This document shows positions 51,601 through 60,773 of a stretch of 64,000 bases of DNA, in pieces (the stretch's first letter is position 1; each line of letters opens with the position of its first letter). The DNA comes from Nocardiopsis sp. CC223A (GTDB lineage: Bacteria > Actinomycetota > Actinomycetes > Streptosporangiales > Streptosporangiaceae). The DNA lies in the NCBI RefSeq assembly GCF_030766825.1, contig NZ_JASFDV010000030.1:1-64000 (forward strand), written 5' to 3'. The notes beneath the pieces were generated by a model. It was not told the DNA's origin and did no database searches. It saw only the letters and a list, made by a program, of their open reading frames with translations. The position numbers and the translations under genes were made by a program.

Positions 51601-52164
51601 CTACATCGGTGTGAGGTGCTCTTCCAGGCTCCGGCTGATCGGGTAGACGCGCTCTGCGGGCAGAAGCCGCCGTGCCTGGGCGGCGCGTCCGCTCCGGACG
51701 AGCTCCGCGGCCTTGTGGGCCTGCGGGGTGAGGTCGGTGAGGCCGACGACCCAGTCCTCGGCGAACGTGCGGATCAGGTGGCGGCCGATGCCGACCTGGA
51801 TGCTGTAGTGGTTCAGCGCCGCTCCGCGCACCGAGCGCTCGGGGTCCCACTGGAGGTGCACGGCGGCTCGGGCCAGCGCCTTGGGGTCCGCGGTCGTCCG
51901 CACGGCCCGGGACAGGGCCTGCTCCCAGCCCTCCCGGGTGATCCGCACCGCGAGGACGCGCTCCTGCCCCGGCTTGCGGGCCCAGTTGCTGCGGTGCATC
52001 AGCCACAGGAACGAGGGCTTGATCCACGTCATCCGCTGGAACGAGAACGGTGCGACGAAGCGCCCCGCCCGCAGTGCGGCGTCGGCGATCGCGGGCGGGT
52101 ACGCCTGGTAGACCACGATGGTACGAGCGTCGTAGTCGGCACGGATCTGGTACTGCGGCGTCAT
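51601..52164 (-). CDS. DUF4291-family protein
   Basis: 187 aa from ATG 52164 (an ATG at 52173 is possible). Family blocks: YQIRADYDARTIVVYQAYPP, MTWIKPSFLWLMHRSNWARK, GQERVLAVRITREGW and ALNHYSIQVGI. Function is unknown. Confidence 0.9.
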   Translation of the reverse strand: MTPQYQIRADYDARTIVVYQAYPPAIADAALRAGRFVAPFSFQRMTWIKPSFLWLMHRSNWARKPGQERVLAVRITREGWEQALSRAVRTTADPKALARAAVHLQWDPERSVRGAALNHYSIQVGIGRHLIRTFAEDWVVGLTDLTPQAHKAAELVRSGRAAQARRLLPAERVYPISRSLEEHLTPM

Positions 52165-52234
52165 GCACCGCATCCTGGCATCCGCGGTTTCGGCGCCGCC
52201 AACGATTTTCCGGCGCGTGGAGACCCGCCCCGGT

Positions 52235-52801
52235 TCAGCGGCGACCGCCGAACTCCCACGGGTGGACCTCCACCCCGGCGTGCCGCTCCGCGTCCAGCAC
52301 GGCGCGCGCGGCCCCGGCGTCGGTGGCCCGTACCAGCGCCGCCGTCCCCACCCGGACCGTGCCGTCGTCGGACAGCAGCGGCCCGTAGGCGATCAGCGCG
52401 TCCCGGTCGCCGGGCACCGCGGCATCCGCCGCGCCCTCGGTGTCCTCCGGCCCCAGCCCGAGCACCAGGAACAGGCGGCCGTCATCGTCCCCGCCCTCGG
52501 CCCGCGGGAAGTCCCACATGGTGCGCCCCAGCAGGTTCCGCCACCGCCGCAGCAGCACGTCCCGGTACGCCCCCGCCTGGTGGTTCGGCTCCGCGAAGGC
52601 GGACTCCCGGGCGGCCGCCGCGTCCGGCAGGTCCACGATGTGCACGCTGCCGGTCGGTGTCTCCCCGTCCTCGGCGAACGTCGGCCCGCGCGCGATCATC
52701 CCCTCGGCGAACCGGTCCATGTAGGACCAGTGCGCCTCCGGCAGTTCCTCGCGCAGGGGCAGGGACCCCGGCCGGTCCCGGTGGTAGCAGAAGAACTCCA
52801 T
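52235..52801 (-). CDS. Tandem YCII-like protein
   Basis: 188 aa from ATG 52801. Two YCII-like halves: MEF..HRDRPGSLPLREEL with SVHIVDLPDAAAARESAFAE, and LFLVLGLGPEDTEG with DALIAYGPLLSDDGTVRVGT. YCII proteins are small dimeric ferredoxin-like folds of mostly unknown role. It lies 65 bp downstream of the hydrolase on the same strand. Confidence 0.8.
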   Translation of the reverse strand: MEFFCYHRDRPGSLPLREELPEAHWSYMDRFAEGMIARGPTFAEDGETPTGSVHIVDLPDAAAARESAFAEPNHQAGAYRDVLLRRWRNLLGRTMWDFPRAEGGDDDGRLFLVLGLGPEDTEGAADAAVPGDRDALIAYGPLLSDDGTVRVGTAALVRATDAGAARAVLDAERHAGVEVHPWEFGGRR

Positions 52802-52866
52802 GCGCCCCAGTCCCCCAGGCGCCTCATGTGCACCCGGGCGGGCGGGTGGACGTGCCGGTGGCCGTC

Positions 52867-53748
52867 TCAGGCCGGGGCCGGTGCCACCCTGCGGGCCAAG
52901 AAGTCCCGGATGTGCTCGACCACGGTGTCCAGGTGGCTTTCGAGCAGGAAGTGGCCGCCCCCGGGCACCAGGTGGATCTCGGCGTCCGGCAGGTCGCGCG
53001 CGAAGGCGCGCGCGCCGTCCGGGCCGAAGATGAGGTCCTCGGCCCCCCACACGGCCAGCAGCGGGACGCCGCTCTTGCGGAAGTACTCGTGCACCCGCGG
53101 GTACAGCGGCCGGTTGGTGGCGTAGTCGCGGAAGAGGGCGAGCTGTGCCAGGTCGTTGCCGGGGCGGCTGATGTCGTGGTGGTCGAGCGTCCAGGTGTCG
53201 GGGTCGACCAGTTCGGGGCGGTCCACCCCGTGCAGGTACTGCCAGCGGATGGCGTCCAGGTCCAGGGCGGCACGGGCCGCCGGTTCCGTCTCCGGCCCCG
53301 GGTCCTGGGCGTAGGCCCACACCGGCGCCCAGAACTCCGGGACGAAGCCGTCCTCGTAGGCGTTGCCGTTCTGGGTGATGACGGCGGTGACCGCGGCCGG
53401 GTCGCGCAGGGCGAGCCGCCATCCGATGGGGGCGCCGTAGTCCTGCACGTAGATGGCGTAGCGGTCGACGCCGAGCCCGGCCAGGAGCGCCTCGGTGATG
53501 TCGGTGAGCGCGTCGAAGGTGTAGGTGAACGTGTCGGCGGACGGCGTGTCGGAGTGGCCGAAGCCGAGGTGGTCGGGCGCGATGACGTGGAACCGGTCGG
53601 CGAGGCGCGGGATCAGGTGGCGGAACATGCGCGAACCGGTGGGGAAGCCGTGCAGCAGCACCAGCGTCGGCGCGTCCCGCGGACCCGCCTCCCGGTAGAA
53701 GACGCGGTGTCCTCGCACGGTGGCGTACCGGTGGTGGACCTCGACCAT
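52867..53748 (-). CDS. Alpha/beta hydrolase of the haloalkane-dehalogenase/epoxide-hydrolase type
   Basis: 293 aa from ATG 53748. It has LVLLHGFPTGSRMFRHLIPR (oxyanion), VIAPDHLGFGHSD, nucleophile Asp in YVQDYGAPIGWRLAL, and the catalytic His in VPGGGHFLLES. Asp in place of Ser as the nucleophile fits dehalogenase or epoxide-hydrolase families. Upstream operator repeats suggest strong regulation. Confidence 0.9.
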   Translation of the reverse strand: MVEVHHRYATVRGHRVFYREAGPRDAPTLVLLHGFPTGSRMFRHLIPRLADRFHVIAPDHLGFGHSDTPSADTFTYTFDALTDITEALLAGLGVDRYAIYVQDYGAPIGWRLALRDPAAVTAVITQNGNAYEDGFVPEFWAPVWAYAQDPGPETEPAARAALDLDAIRWQYLHGVDRPELVDPDTWTLDHHDISRPGNDLAQLALFRDYATNRPLYPRVHEYFRKSGVPLLAVWGAEDLIFGPDGARAFARDLPDAEIHLVPGGGHFLLESHLDTVVEHIRDFLARRVAPAPA

Positions 53749-53830
53749 GACTAACCCTCTCAATCATTTTCAGTGGTTACCCGTGTCCTCAGTGGACACG
53801 ATGAGGACTAACCTGTCAAATGATTTAAGA
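53749..53830. promoter_or_regulatory. Dense operator region upstream of the hydrolase
   Basis: Direct repeats GACTAACC at 53749 and 53806, overlapping perfect inverted repeats GTGTCC-(5)-GGACAC (53783-53799) and GTCCTCA-(10)-TGAGGAC (53785-53808), and AT-rich ATCATTTT/AAATGATTT arms. The arrangement suggests binding by a dedicated regulator. Confidence 0.5.
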
Positions 53831-53919
53831 AGGTTAGGCGGTGTCGGGTACCGTCCGCCGCGTCGGGTGGGTCGGCCACGGACGCCCGACCGGACTCCGT
53901 CGTCGTCGGCAGTGCCCCG

Positions 53920-54085
53920 GCCCGCGGGCCCCGACGACCACCGCACGGACCCGATCGGCACCTCCGGGCACCTGGCCGCCCGCCCCCGCCGCTGGTGCTC
54001 GCCCGGCCGCTGCGGCGACCGCACCCGAGCCACCCGCCACCACCGGCGCCGCAAGGCCGCGCCGGACGGCCGACACACCCGGCCG
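53920..54085 (+). pseudogene. CGNR-type zinc-finger regulator remnant
   Basis: A short frame reads HLAARPRRWCSPGRCGDRTR then ATRHHRRRKAA, the C-terminal CGNR zinc finger. No start or N-terminal domain is intact upstream. Divergent from the hydrolase it may have regulated. Confidence 0.45.
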
Positions 54086-54119
54086 GCCCGGGGCCACGAT
54101 CTTCGGGTAGGTTCCACCC

Positions 54120-54599
54120 ATGCACACCGACTGGCGCTCGGACCGGATCGCCAGCGCCCTGCGCGGCGAGAACCCGACCGTGCTGCGGCGTCTGGACGCG
54201 GGCTTCGCCGTCATCGGGGACGTCCAGTTCCTGCCGGGTTACTCGGTCCTGCTCACGGACGACCCGGCGGCGGAGCGGCTGACGGACCTGCCCCGGGGCA
54301 GGCGCTCGGCGTTCCTGGCCGACATGGACCGGCTCGGGGAGGCCGTGGAGCGGGCCTGCCGCGCCGCCGACCCGGCGTTCCGGCGGGTCAACCTGGAGAT
54401 CCTGGGCAACACCGACCCGTTCCTGCACGCCCACGTGTGGCCCCGGTACGGGTGGGAGCCGCCCGAGCTGGTCGGCAGGCCGGTGTGGCTCTACCCGCGG
54501 CGGCGGTGGAGCGACGAGCGGTTCGCGCTCGGCCCGCGGCACGATGGGCTGCGGGAGGCCGTCGGCCGTGAACTGGACCGGCTCGCGGCCCGCGCCTGA
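54120..54599 (+). CDS. HIT-like hydrolase
   Basis: 159 aa from ATG 54120. FLPGYSVLLTDDPAAERLTD, MDRLGEAVERACRAADPAFR, VNLEILGNTDPFLHAHVWPR. The HAHVW triad fits HIT proteins that act on dinucleoside polyphosphates. Confidence 0.85.
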   Translation: MHTDWRSDRIASALRGENPTVLRRLDAGFAVIGDVQFLPGYSVLLTDDPAAERLTDLPRGRRSAFLADMDRLGEAVERACRAADPAFRRVNLEILGNTDPFLHAHVWPRYGWEPPELVGRPVWLYPRRRWSDERFALGPRHDGLREAVGRELDRLAARA

Positions 54600-54654
54600 A
54601 CCGGGCCGCCGCCGCTCGGGACGCGATGTCGGCGGGGGGCGCTAACGTTCCCGC

Positions 54655-55242
54655 ATGAGTTACGCGCTGACGACCTACGTGGTCGACCTCGACGTCCTGC
54701 ACGCCTCCGTGGGTTCGGGGGACGACAAGCTGCGGCGGATGATCGGCGGCCGGTTCAAGCGGCAACTGGACGGCTTCTCCTACATCGGCGGTGAAGACGA
54801 CATCCCCATCCGCGACGCGATCCGCGCGGTCATCGAGGGCGGGCCCTTCGAACCCCGGCACGGCACCATGTACAACTACGCCTACAAGTGGATCTGCGAG
54901 TTCCACGGCGGGTACCTGGACAACAACGACTTCTCCCCGATGCGGTCCGGCTGGTTGGGAACGGTCGACAAGGGCCTGAAGGCGGTCGGGGTGACCGCGG
55001 TGGGCGTGGAGGACTTCGGCTTCGGCCACGCGCCGGAGCCGATCCCGGAGCCCGACTTCCTGCCCGGCTCCGGCGAGTGGAGCCCGGAGCAGTGCCGCAA
55101 GGCCCTTGAGCAGTGGGCCGCCGCCACCGACGAGGACAAGGCCGGGCTCGACCCCGATGTGCGGCAGGCCGCCGAGTCCTGCATGGAGTGGTGCCGGGCC
55201 GCCGACGCGGCCGGCCGGGGCGTGGCGGGCTTCTTCAGTTGA
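54655..55242 (+). CDS. Hypothetical protein, 195 aa
   Basis: ATG 54655. It reads MSYALTTYVVDLDVLHASVG, GGPFEPRHGTMYNYAYKWIC and ends EWCRAADAAGRGVAGFF. I associate it with a conserved actinomycete family of unknown function (DUF7691-like), not verified. Its end overlaps a TTG that may start the next gene. Confidence 0.75.
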   Translation: MSYALTTYVVDLDVLHASVGSGDDKLRRMIGGRFKRQLDGFSYIGGEDDIPIRDAIRAVIEGGPFEPRHGTMYNYAYKWICEFHGGYLDNNDFSPMRSGWLGTVDKGLKAVGVTAVGVEDFGFGHAPEPIPEPDFLPGSGEWSPEQCRKALEQWAAATDEDKAGLDPDVRQAAESCMEWCRAADAAGRGVAGFFS

Positions 55243-55823
55243 CCGGAGCGCGCCCCGGCGGTGTTCCCCCGGCCCCACCGCCGGGGCCGGGCCCCTTCCT
55301 GCTGCGCCCGTGGCAGGAGGGCGACCTGCCCCTGGTCATGGCGGCGGCCGCCGACCCCTACACCGCCGCTGTCACCACCCTCCCCGACCCCTGCGACGAG
55401 GCCGCCGCCCGCCGGTACATCGACGGCCGGGCGCTGGTGCTCTCCCGCGGGATCGGCGTCCCCCTGGTGATCGCCGACGCCCGTACCGGACAGGGGGTCG
55501 GCGGGCTCACCCTGTCCCTGCGCGACGCCGCCGAGGGCCGCGCCTCCCTCGGCTACTGGGTGGCGCCCGCCCACCGCAGGCGCGGCGCCGCCGCCCACGC
55601 CCTGGGCCTGGCCGCCGCCTGGGCGCACGACGCCCTGGGGGTGCCCCGGCTGGAGCTGGCGATCGAGCCGTGGAACACCGGGTCCCTGCGGGCGGCCGAG
55701 ACCGCCGGGTTCCGCCGCGAGGGCCTCATGCGCCAGTGGCAGGAGATCGGCGGCGAGCGCCGTGACCTGTACCTGTACGCCCGTCTGGCCGCCGACCCCC
55801 GCCCCGGGCCCGCCGCACCCTGA
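55239..55823 (+). CDS. GNAT-family acetyltransferase, RimJ/RimL-like
   Basis: About 194 aa. TTG 55239 (overlapping the previous stop, TTGA) is the best start; ATG starts lie inside the domain. It has FLLRPWQEGDLPLVMAAAAD, GYWVAPAHRRRGAAAHALGL (acetyl-CoA loop) and LELAIEPWNTGSLRAAETAG. The stretch 55824-56268 holds only a weak Val/Pro/Arg-rich frame near 55993-56213. Confidence 0.85.
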   Translation: MTGARPGGVPPAPPPGPGPFLLRPWQEGDLPLVMAAAADPYTAAVTTLPDPCDEAAARRYIDGRALVLSRGIGVPLVIADARTGQGVGGLTLSLRDAAEGRASLGYWVAPAHRRRGAAAHALGLAAAWAHDALGVPRLELAIEPWNTGSLRAAETAGFRREGLMRQWQEIGGERRDLYLYARLAADPRPGPAAP

Positions 55824-56268
55824 ACCCGTCGGGCCCACGCGGCCTCCGGGACCGCCCGCCTCGTCCTGTGCGTGGCCGGCGCGGCCTTGCCGCCGTATCC
55901 GGAGCCAGGGCGCTGCCGCCCACCCGTCGCGCACCCACCGCAGGAGGCGGTCGGTCCGGGCCCGGCGGCGGGCCTTCGGAGAGGGGTTCCCGGTGATGCC
56001 GGCCGATCCCGGGGCCGCCGCGTTCATGGGTGCGTTCCACCCGCGGTCCGTCCCGGTGGACCGGCCGCCGTCCGCCACGACCGCCCGGGTGGCGCTGCTC
56101 CAGGCGACCGTCGGGATCGTCCTGCCGCCCGGGGCCGTCCGCCGCCGGTCGGCCGCCGTCAGCGGCACCGTCCCGGTCGGCCTGGGCGTTCGGACGGCCG
56201 CCCGGGGCCGCTGAGGACGGGAACGGCCCCGGACCCCCGTCCACGGGGTCCGGGGCCGCGGGTGCCTC

Positions 56269-57390
56269 TCAGGCGGCGGCGCGCAGGTCGCGCGGTGCGG
56301 CCTCGGGCAGGCCGCGCTCGCAGGCCGCGCACTCGGGGCGGCGGCGCACCGCGTAGGCCGCCACCGCCACGGCCAGGGCCACGCCCCACACCGCCATCGA
56401 CATGAACACCGCGGTGTGCAGCGCCCCCGCGTTCGCCATCCCCTCCTGGCCCAGGGCGAACTGCACGATGATGCTGCGCCCCATGGCGATCAGCGCGACC
56501 GCGACCGTGGTCGCCGGGACCACCGCCAGCGCGACCGGCACCCGGCGGCCCGCCAGGCCGACCATCCAGAACGGGAACCGCACGCCCCAGAGCTGCACCA
56601 GTCCCAGCATCAGCACGGCGCCGACCACTCCCGCCGAGCCCAGGCCGACCCCGATGATCAGGCTGCCCGGCTCGGCCTGCAACTCCTCGGCGAAGTCGCC
56701 GCCCATGCCCGGGGTGAGACCGAACAGCCACGGGAACCGGATCGACGGGTACAGCAGCGCGCTCAGGCAGGCGATCAGGACCGCGACCCGGCCCACCCGC
56801 AGCGCCCGCGCCCGGGTGGCGTGCTCGGTGTGCGGGGTCCAGTCGTGGGCGCGCCCGCAGTCCGGGCAGGCGCCGCGTGCGGCCCGCAGCGCCGACAGCC
56901 CGGCCACGGCCCACAGCCCCGCACCCGCGGTGAAGAAGAACAGGCCCAGGGTCTGGGGCGTCACGAGCTTCTCCACCCACAACCCGGCCAGGCCGGGCAC
57001 GAACCAGCCCGCCACCGGCATGATCATCGTGTACCCCAGGAACGCCAGCAGGGTCCCGGTCACGAACAGCGCCACCACGGCCGCCGACATGCCCCAGGCG
57101 GTGTAGGCCACCGCCCGGCCGCCGCGGCCCGGACGCATCATCAACAGAGCGGTCCCGGTGCCCACGGCCCCCAGGGCCAGGGTGATCCAGGCGGCCGTGC
57201 CGGTGCCCCGGTCCCCGTACAGGGACCCGAAGCCGTCATCGGCCGGGACCCCCGACGGCAGCATGCCGGTGCCCCAGCCCAGGCCCAGGGCGACGGCGAG
57301 GGCGGACCAGGCCAGCACGGCCCAGGTGATCGGTGCGGCTCGCACGGCCGGTGCGGTCGGGGGAGTGGCGGGGGGTGCGGAGGTGTTCAC
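56269..57390 (-). CDS. Polytopic membrane protein, 373 aa
   Basis: GTG 57390 with GAGGAGCACACC upstream. About eight hydrophobic segments (WAVLAWSALAVALGLGWGTG; GTGTAAWITLALGAVGTGTA; and others) and a cytoplasmic Cys loop (ACPDCGRAHDW) near residue 185; a second Cys pair (PECAACERGLPE) ends it. No family is recognised. Confidence 0.8.
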   Translation of the reverse strand: MNTSAPPATPPTAPAVRAAPITWAVLAWSALAVALGLGWGTGMLPSGVPADDGFGSLYGDRGTGTAAWITLALGAVGTGTALLMMRPGRGGRAVAYTAWGMSAAVVALFVTGTLLAFLGYTMIMPVAGWFVPGLAGLWVEKLVTPQTLGLFFFTAGAGLWAVAGLSALRAARGACPDCGRAHDWTPHTEHATRARALRVGRVAVLIACLSALLYPSIRFPWLFGLTPGMGGDFAEELQAEPGSLIIGVGLGSAGVVGAVLMLGLVQLWGVRFPFWMVGLAGRRVPVALAVVPATTVAVALIAMGRSIIVQFALGQEGMANAGALHTAVFMSMAVWGVALAVAVAAYAVRRRPECAACERGLPEAAPRDLRAAA

Positions 57391-57561
57391 GGTGTGCTCC
57401 TCACAGGCTCTCGGTGTCTTCTTCCTCAAGCCTGTCGGCGCGTGGCCGCCCGGTCCTCACCTGCGCGGGGGAGCCGTCTCCCCCGAACGGGGGAGAGCGG
57501 GTGTGCCGACGGCCCCGCGCCGGGGGAACCGGAGGCGGGGCCGTCGGGGCGGTGGGGCCGG

Positions 57562-58203
57562 TCAGGCCCGGGCGGCCTGGTGGGCCTTCTCCAGCGCGGA
57601 GGTGAACACCTCCACCGGCTGGGCGCCGGACACCCCGAAGGCGCGGTCCATCACGAAGAACGGAACGCCGGTCGCGCCCAGTTGCCGGGCGGTGTCGATG
57701 TCGGCGTTCACCTCGGCGGTGAAAGCGTCCCCGGCCAGCACCTCGCGGGCCTCGGCCTCCGCTAGCCCGATCTCCACGGCGACCTTCACCAGCGCCTCGG
57801 GGTCGGACAGGTCCTCGGCCCGCACCAGCTGGGCGTCCATGAACGCCTCGTGGGCGGCGTCGCCCAGCCCCTTGCTCTGGGCCAGGTGCACCAGGCGGTG
57901 GGCGTCGAAGGTGTTGACCATGACGCCGGAGGCGAAGTCGTACTCCAGCCCCTCCTCGGCGGCGACCTGCTTCACCTGTTCGGTCATGGCGCGCACCTGC
58001 TCGCGCGGGGCGCCCATCTTCTTGGACAGGGCGTCGTAGACCGGGACGCCCTCGCCCTTGGCGAAGCCCGGGTCGAGCTGGAAGCTGCGCCAGGTGACCT
58101 CGACCTCGTCGGCGTGTGCGAACTCCGCGAGCGCCTTCTCGAACCGGCGCTTGCCGATGTAGCACCACGGGCAGACGATGTCGGACCAGATCTCTACCTG
58201 CAC
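57562..58203 (-). CDS. FrnE-type DsbA-family oxidoreductase
   Basis: 213 aa from GTG 58203. VEIWSDIVCPWCYIGKRRFE carries the CPWC active site; EVTWRSFQLDPGFAKGEG and TGVPFFVMDRAFGVSGAQPV are FrnE marks. Cytosolic thiol-disulfide exchange. Divergent to an HxlR regulator, a known redox pairing. Confidence 0.92.
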   Translation of the reverse strand: MQVEIWSDIVCPWCYIGKRRFEKALAEFAHADEVEVTWRSFQLDPGFAKGEGVPVYDALSKKMGAPREQVRAMTEQVKQVAAEEGLEYDFASGVMVNTFDAHRLVHLAQSKGLGDAAHEAFMDAQLVRAEDLSDPEALVKVAVEIGLAEAEAREVLAGDAFTAEVNADIDTARQLGATGVPFFVMDRAFGVSGAQPVEVFTSALEKAHQAARA

Positions 58204-58472
58204 GGAACGAACCCCCAACTCACCAGCACACGCCGTCCGAGCACGCGGGCGCGTCCTCGGTCCCCACCGCCACCAGGCCCGTGACCGTGGCCGGGGGCGC
58301 TGCCGGGGCCACGGGAGCGGCCTCGTGCCCGTCGGTGGTCCCGGTGGCCTGCCGCGGCGCGGTCCGCTCGGTGTCCTGTTCGTCCACGACGCCCCCTCAC
58401 TTACATATTGTGCGTAGCCACATTATCAGTGAGTATGAAGGAGTCGCAGGTCAGGGACAAGGAGGCACTTCA

Positions 58473-58877
58473 ATGTCCGCTACGAACACCCGTGTTCCCC
58501 CGGGGGAGGACGCGGGCCCCACCGTCAACCCCGACGACTGCCCGGTCCGCGAGGTCCTGGACCGCATCGGCGACAAGTGGAGTGTGCTCGTCATCGTGCT
58601 GCTGGGGCGGCGCACCCACCGCTACAGCGAACTGCACCGCACCATCGACGGCATCAGCCAGCGCATGCTCACCCTCACCCTGCGGGCCCTGGTCCGCGAC
58701 GGCCTGGTGGAGCGCACCGCCCACGCCAGCGTCCCCCCGCGGGTGGAGTACTCCCTCACCGGCCTGGGCCGCACCCTGCTCGAACCCCTCACCGCGCTGG
58801 ACCGGTGGGCCGTCGAACACCGGGAGGACGTCCGGGCCGCCCGCGAACACCACGACCGCGAGCGGCCCGGGACCTAG
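58473..58877 (+). CDS. HxlR-family regulator
   Basis: 134 aa from ATG 58473. The HxlR wHTH starts at DDCPVREVLDRIGDKWSVLV with the conserved redox Cys, then HRYSELHRTIDGISQRMLTL. It likely controls the divergent FrnE gene through the 58404-58440 region. Its stop lies at the edge of a mobile unit: the duplicated CTAGC forms part of the stop codon, so the C-terminus may have been changed. Confidence 0.9.
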   Translation: MSATNTRVPPGEDAGPTVNPDDCPVREVLDRIGDKWSVLVIVLLGRRTHRYSELHRTIDGISQRMLTLTLRALVRDGLVERTAHASVPPRVEYSLTGLGRTLLEPLTALDRWAVEHREDVRAAREHHDRERPGT

Positions 58878-58878
58878 C

Positions 58879-58981
58879 GGGGGTGAACCAAGTACGCCGG
58901 AAAGGGGCGACGGAGGTCCTCTGGCGGTACTCGAAGGCGGGCTGACACGGGGGTCGGAACATCGGAACGAGAACCCGCGCC
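58879..58981 (+). repeat. Left 103-bp inverted repeat
   Basis: Contains CGCCGGAAAGGGGCGACGG and ends GAGAACCCGCGCC. Right copy at 60671-60773, 101 of 103 positions identical. Confidence 0.9.
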
Positions 58982-59015
58982 GAGCACTTCGCCCCGGCTC
59001 GTAACTGCTGGGGGC

Positions 59016-59157
59016 ATGCCAGTCGGGTTCCTCACCGACGAGCAGGCGGCCCGCTACGGCCGCTACGCCGAGCCGCCCTCGCGCACGGCTGGACCGGTTC
59101 TTCTCCCCCGACGAGGAAACCCGCCGGCGCTCCAACAGAGCCCAGACCATCCTGTAG
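59016..59157 (+). pseudogene. Tn3 transposase N-terminal remnant
   Basis: ATG 59016 reads MPVGFLTDEQAARYGRYAEP, the Tn3 transposase opening; one base out of frame it continues LDRFFSPDEETRRRSNRAQ to a stop at 59155. Only about 45 codons remain, so the unit has no working transposase. Confidence 0.7.
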
Positions 59158-59376
59158 GAGTCCCGCCACGCCCCGGGCTCCGGTCGCGCTCCGGCCCGGA
59201 CGCGGGGGGAGCGGTATCGGGTCCTGTGCTGCCGCGCAGGGGCGGGGTTCGGGGCGCCGCAGTCATACCGGCACCCGACATCCTCACGAAAAGGGTGGTC
59301 GGTGAGAGTCCGCGGTTCGATGCCAGCGGGGCAGGCCCCGCCCCCGCCCCTGGTTCCCCGGGGTGCGGCCCCGGGA

Positions 59377-60150
59377 TCAGGTGAGTTCGAGGCCGCCGTC
59401 GACGGTGAGGACCTGCCCGGTGAGCCAGGTCGTGCCCGGGTCGGCGAGCCGCAGCACCCACTGGGCGACCTCGTCGGGTTCACCGCGGCGGCCCAGCGGG
59501 ATCTGCGCGGCCTCGGTCTCCTTGATCCGGGCCACGTCGGCCTCGGCGAGCCCGGCTGCCGACAGAGCCTCGCTTTCGGTGGGGCCCGGCGCCAGGGCGT
59601 TGACCCGCACCCCCTCGGGGGCCAGTTCCAGCGCCCAGCAGCGCGTCAACTGCTCGATGGCGGCCTTGGAGGCCGCGTAGTGGGCGGCGCCGGGCAGCGG
59701 CCGGTGGCCATAGGTGCTGGAGACGTTGACGATCGTTCCCCTCCGGTCGCGCAGGTGCGGCAGGGCCGCGGCGGCCAGGAGGCTGGGGGCGGTGACGTTG
59801 AGCGCGAACAGCCCGGCGATGCGGTCCGCATCGGTTTCGGCCAGCGGCATCATCGCAGTGGCGCCGGCGTTGTTGACGAGCACGTCGATGCGGCCCCACC
59901 GTTGCGTCGCGGCCTGGGCCACCCGGGCGGGGGCGTCGGGGGCACGCAGGTCGGCGGGGTGGGCGGCGATGCCGGGGTGGTGGGCGGCGGTGGCCTGGAG
60001 CGCCTCCTGGCGCCGGCCCACCCCCAGGACGCGGGCTCCGGCGCGGGCCATGGCGATCGCGGTGGCGCGGCCGATGCCCGATCCGGCGCCGGTGACGATG
60101 GCGACCCGGCCGTTGAGGTCGGTGTGCTGGTGGTGCTGCGGCTCGGTCAA
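59377..60150 (-). CDS. Short-chain dehydrogenase/reductase
   Basis: 257 aa from TTG 60150, chosen for AAAGGAG 6 bp upstream. Cofactor motif VAIVTGAGSGIGRATAIAMA, LVNNAGA, catalytic YAASKAAIEQL and the Ser in IVNVSSTYG. Classical SDR of unknown substrate. It is cargo of the 58879-60773 unit and is divergent from an ArsR regulator. Confidence 0.9.
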   Translation of the reverse strand: MTEPQHHQHTDLNGRVAIVTGAGSGIGRATAIAMARAGARVLGVGRRQEALQATAAHHPGIAAHPADLRAPDAPARVAQAATQRWGRIDVLVNNAGATAMMPLAETDADRIAGLFALNVTAPSLLAAAALPHLRDRRGTIVNVSSTYGHRPLPGAAHYAASKAAIEQLTRCWALELAPEGVRVNALAPGPTESEALSAAGLAEADVARIKETEAAQIPLGRRGEPDEVAQWVLRLADPGTTWLTGQVLTVDGGLELT

Positions 60151-60203
60151 CCCGACTCCTTTGTTCGTTGTTCGTCGAATATCGAATAAGCTAGCATGGG
60201 GAC
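60151..60203. promoter_or_regulatory. Shared SDR/ArsR control region
   Basis: Short AT-rich region with TTCG-T-CGAA (near 60171) and overlapping ATTCGATATTCGA arms (minus strand). It fits ArsR binding and control of both genes. Confidence 0.45.
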
Positions 60204-60569
60204 ATGAGACGCGCACACCACCCGGCCACCGAGGAACTGTCGTTGCCCGAGGTGATGGCGGCGCTCAGCGACCCGCTGCGCATCGGGCTCGTGCGGGTGC
60301 TCGCCGACGGTGCCGAGCGCGGGTGGGGAGAGTTGTGGGCGCCGGTGGCCAAGTCGACGCTCAGCCACCACCTGCGGGTCCTGCGCGATGCGGGGGTGAC
60401 CCGCACCCGTCAGGAGGGCACCCGCTGCTTCGTCACGCTGCGCCGCCAGGACCTGGACGAGCGCTTCCCCGGACTGGTCGGGGCCCTGCTGGAGGCGGCT
60501 GGCGCCGAGGACGTGACCGGCGGCGTCCGCCTCGCACCCGGCGCCGACTCCACGGCCGCTCGGCGCTGA
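60204..60569 (+). CDS. ArsR-family regulator
   Basis: 121 aa from ATG 60204. wHTH: MAALSDPLRIGLVRVLADGA, STLSHHLRVLRDAGVTRTRQ, EGTRCFVTLRR. No metal-binding Cys pair is visible, so it may sense an organic ligand. It likely represses the divergent SDR. Confidence 0.9.
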   Translation: MRRAHHPATEELSLPEVMAALSDPLRIGLVRVLADGAERGWGELWAPVAKSTLSHHLRVLRDAGVTRTRQEGTRCFVTLRRQDLDERFPGLVGALLEAAGAEDVTGGVRLAPGADSTAARR

Positions 60570-60670
60570 CGGCGACTGGAGGCCACCCGGCGCCACACCC
60601 CGCCCACCCGGGCCGACATGGAGGCCGCGGTCGCACACCTGCCCGCCGACGAGCAACCCGGTGAGCCCTT

Positions 60671-60773
60671 GGCGCGGGTTCTCGTTCCGATGTTCCGACC
60701 CCCGTGTCAGCCCGCCTTCGAGTACCGCCAGAGAACCTCCGTCGCCCCTTTCCGGCGTACTTGGTCCACCCCC
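60671..60773 (-). repeat. Right 103-bp inverted repeat
   Basis: Inverted copy of 58879-58981; ends CCCCC at 60769-60773. Confidence 0.9.

Larger units (their letters stand above)
58879..60773. mobile_element. Mobile unit with 103-bp inverted repeats carrying an SDR/ArsR pair
   Basis: 103-bp inverted repeats at 58879-58981 and 60671-60773 differ at only two positions and start GGGGGTG(A/G)ACCAAGTACG. Flanks CTAGC (58874-58878) and TTAGC (60774-60778) differ by one base, a probable 5-bp duplication. Inside: a Tn3 transposase N-terminal remnant and a divergent SDR/ArsR pair. This is a Tn3-like unit that lost its transposase and kept its cargo. Confidence 0.85.
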
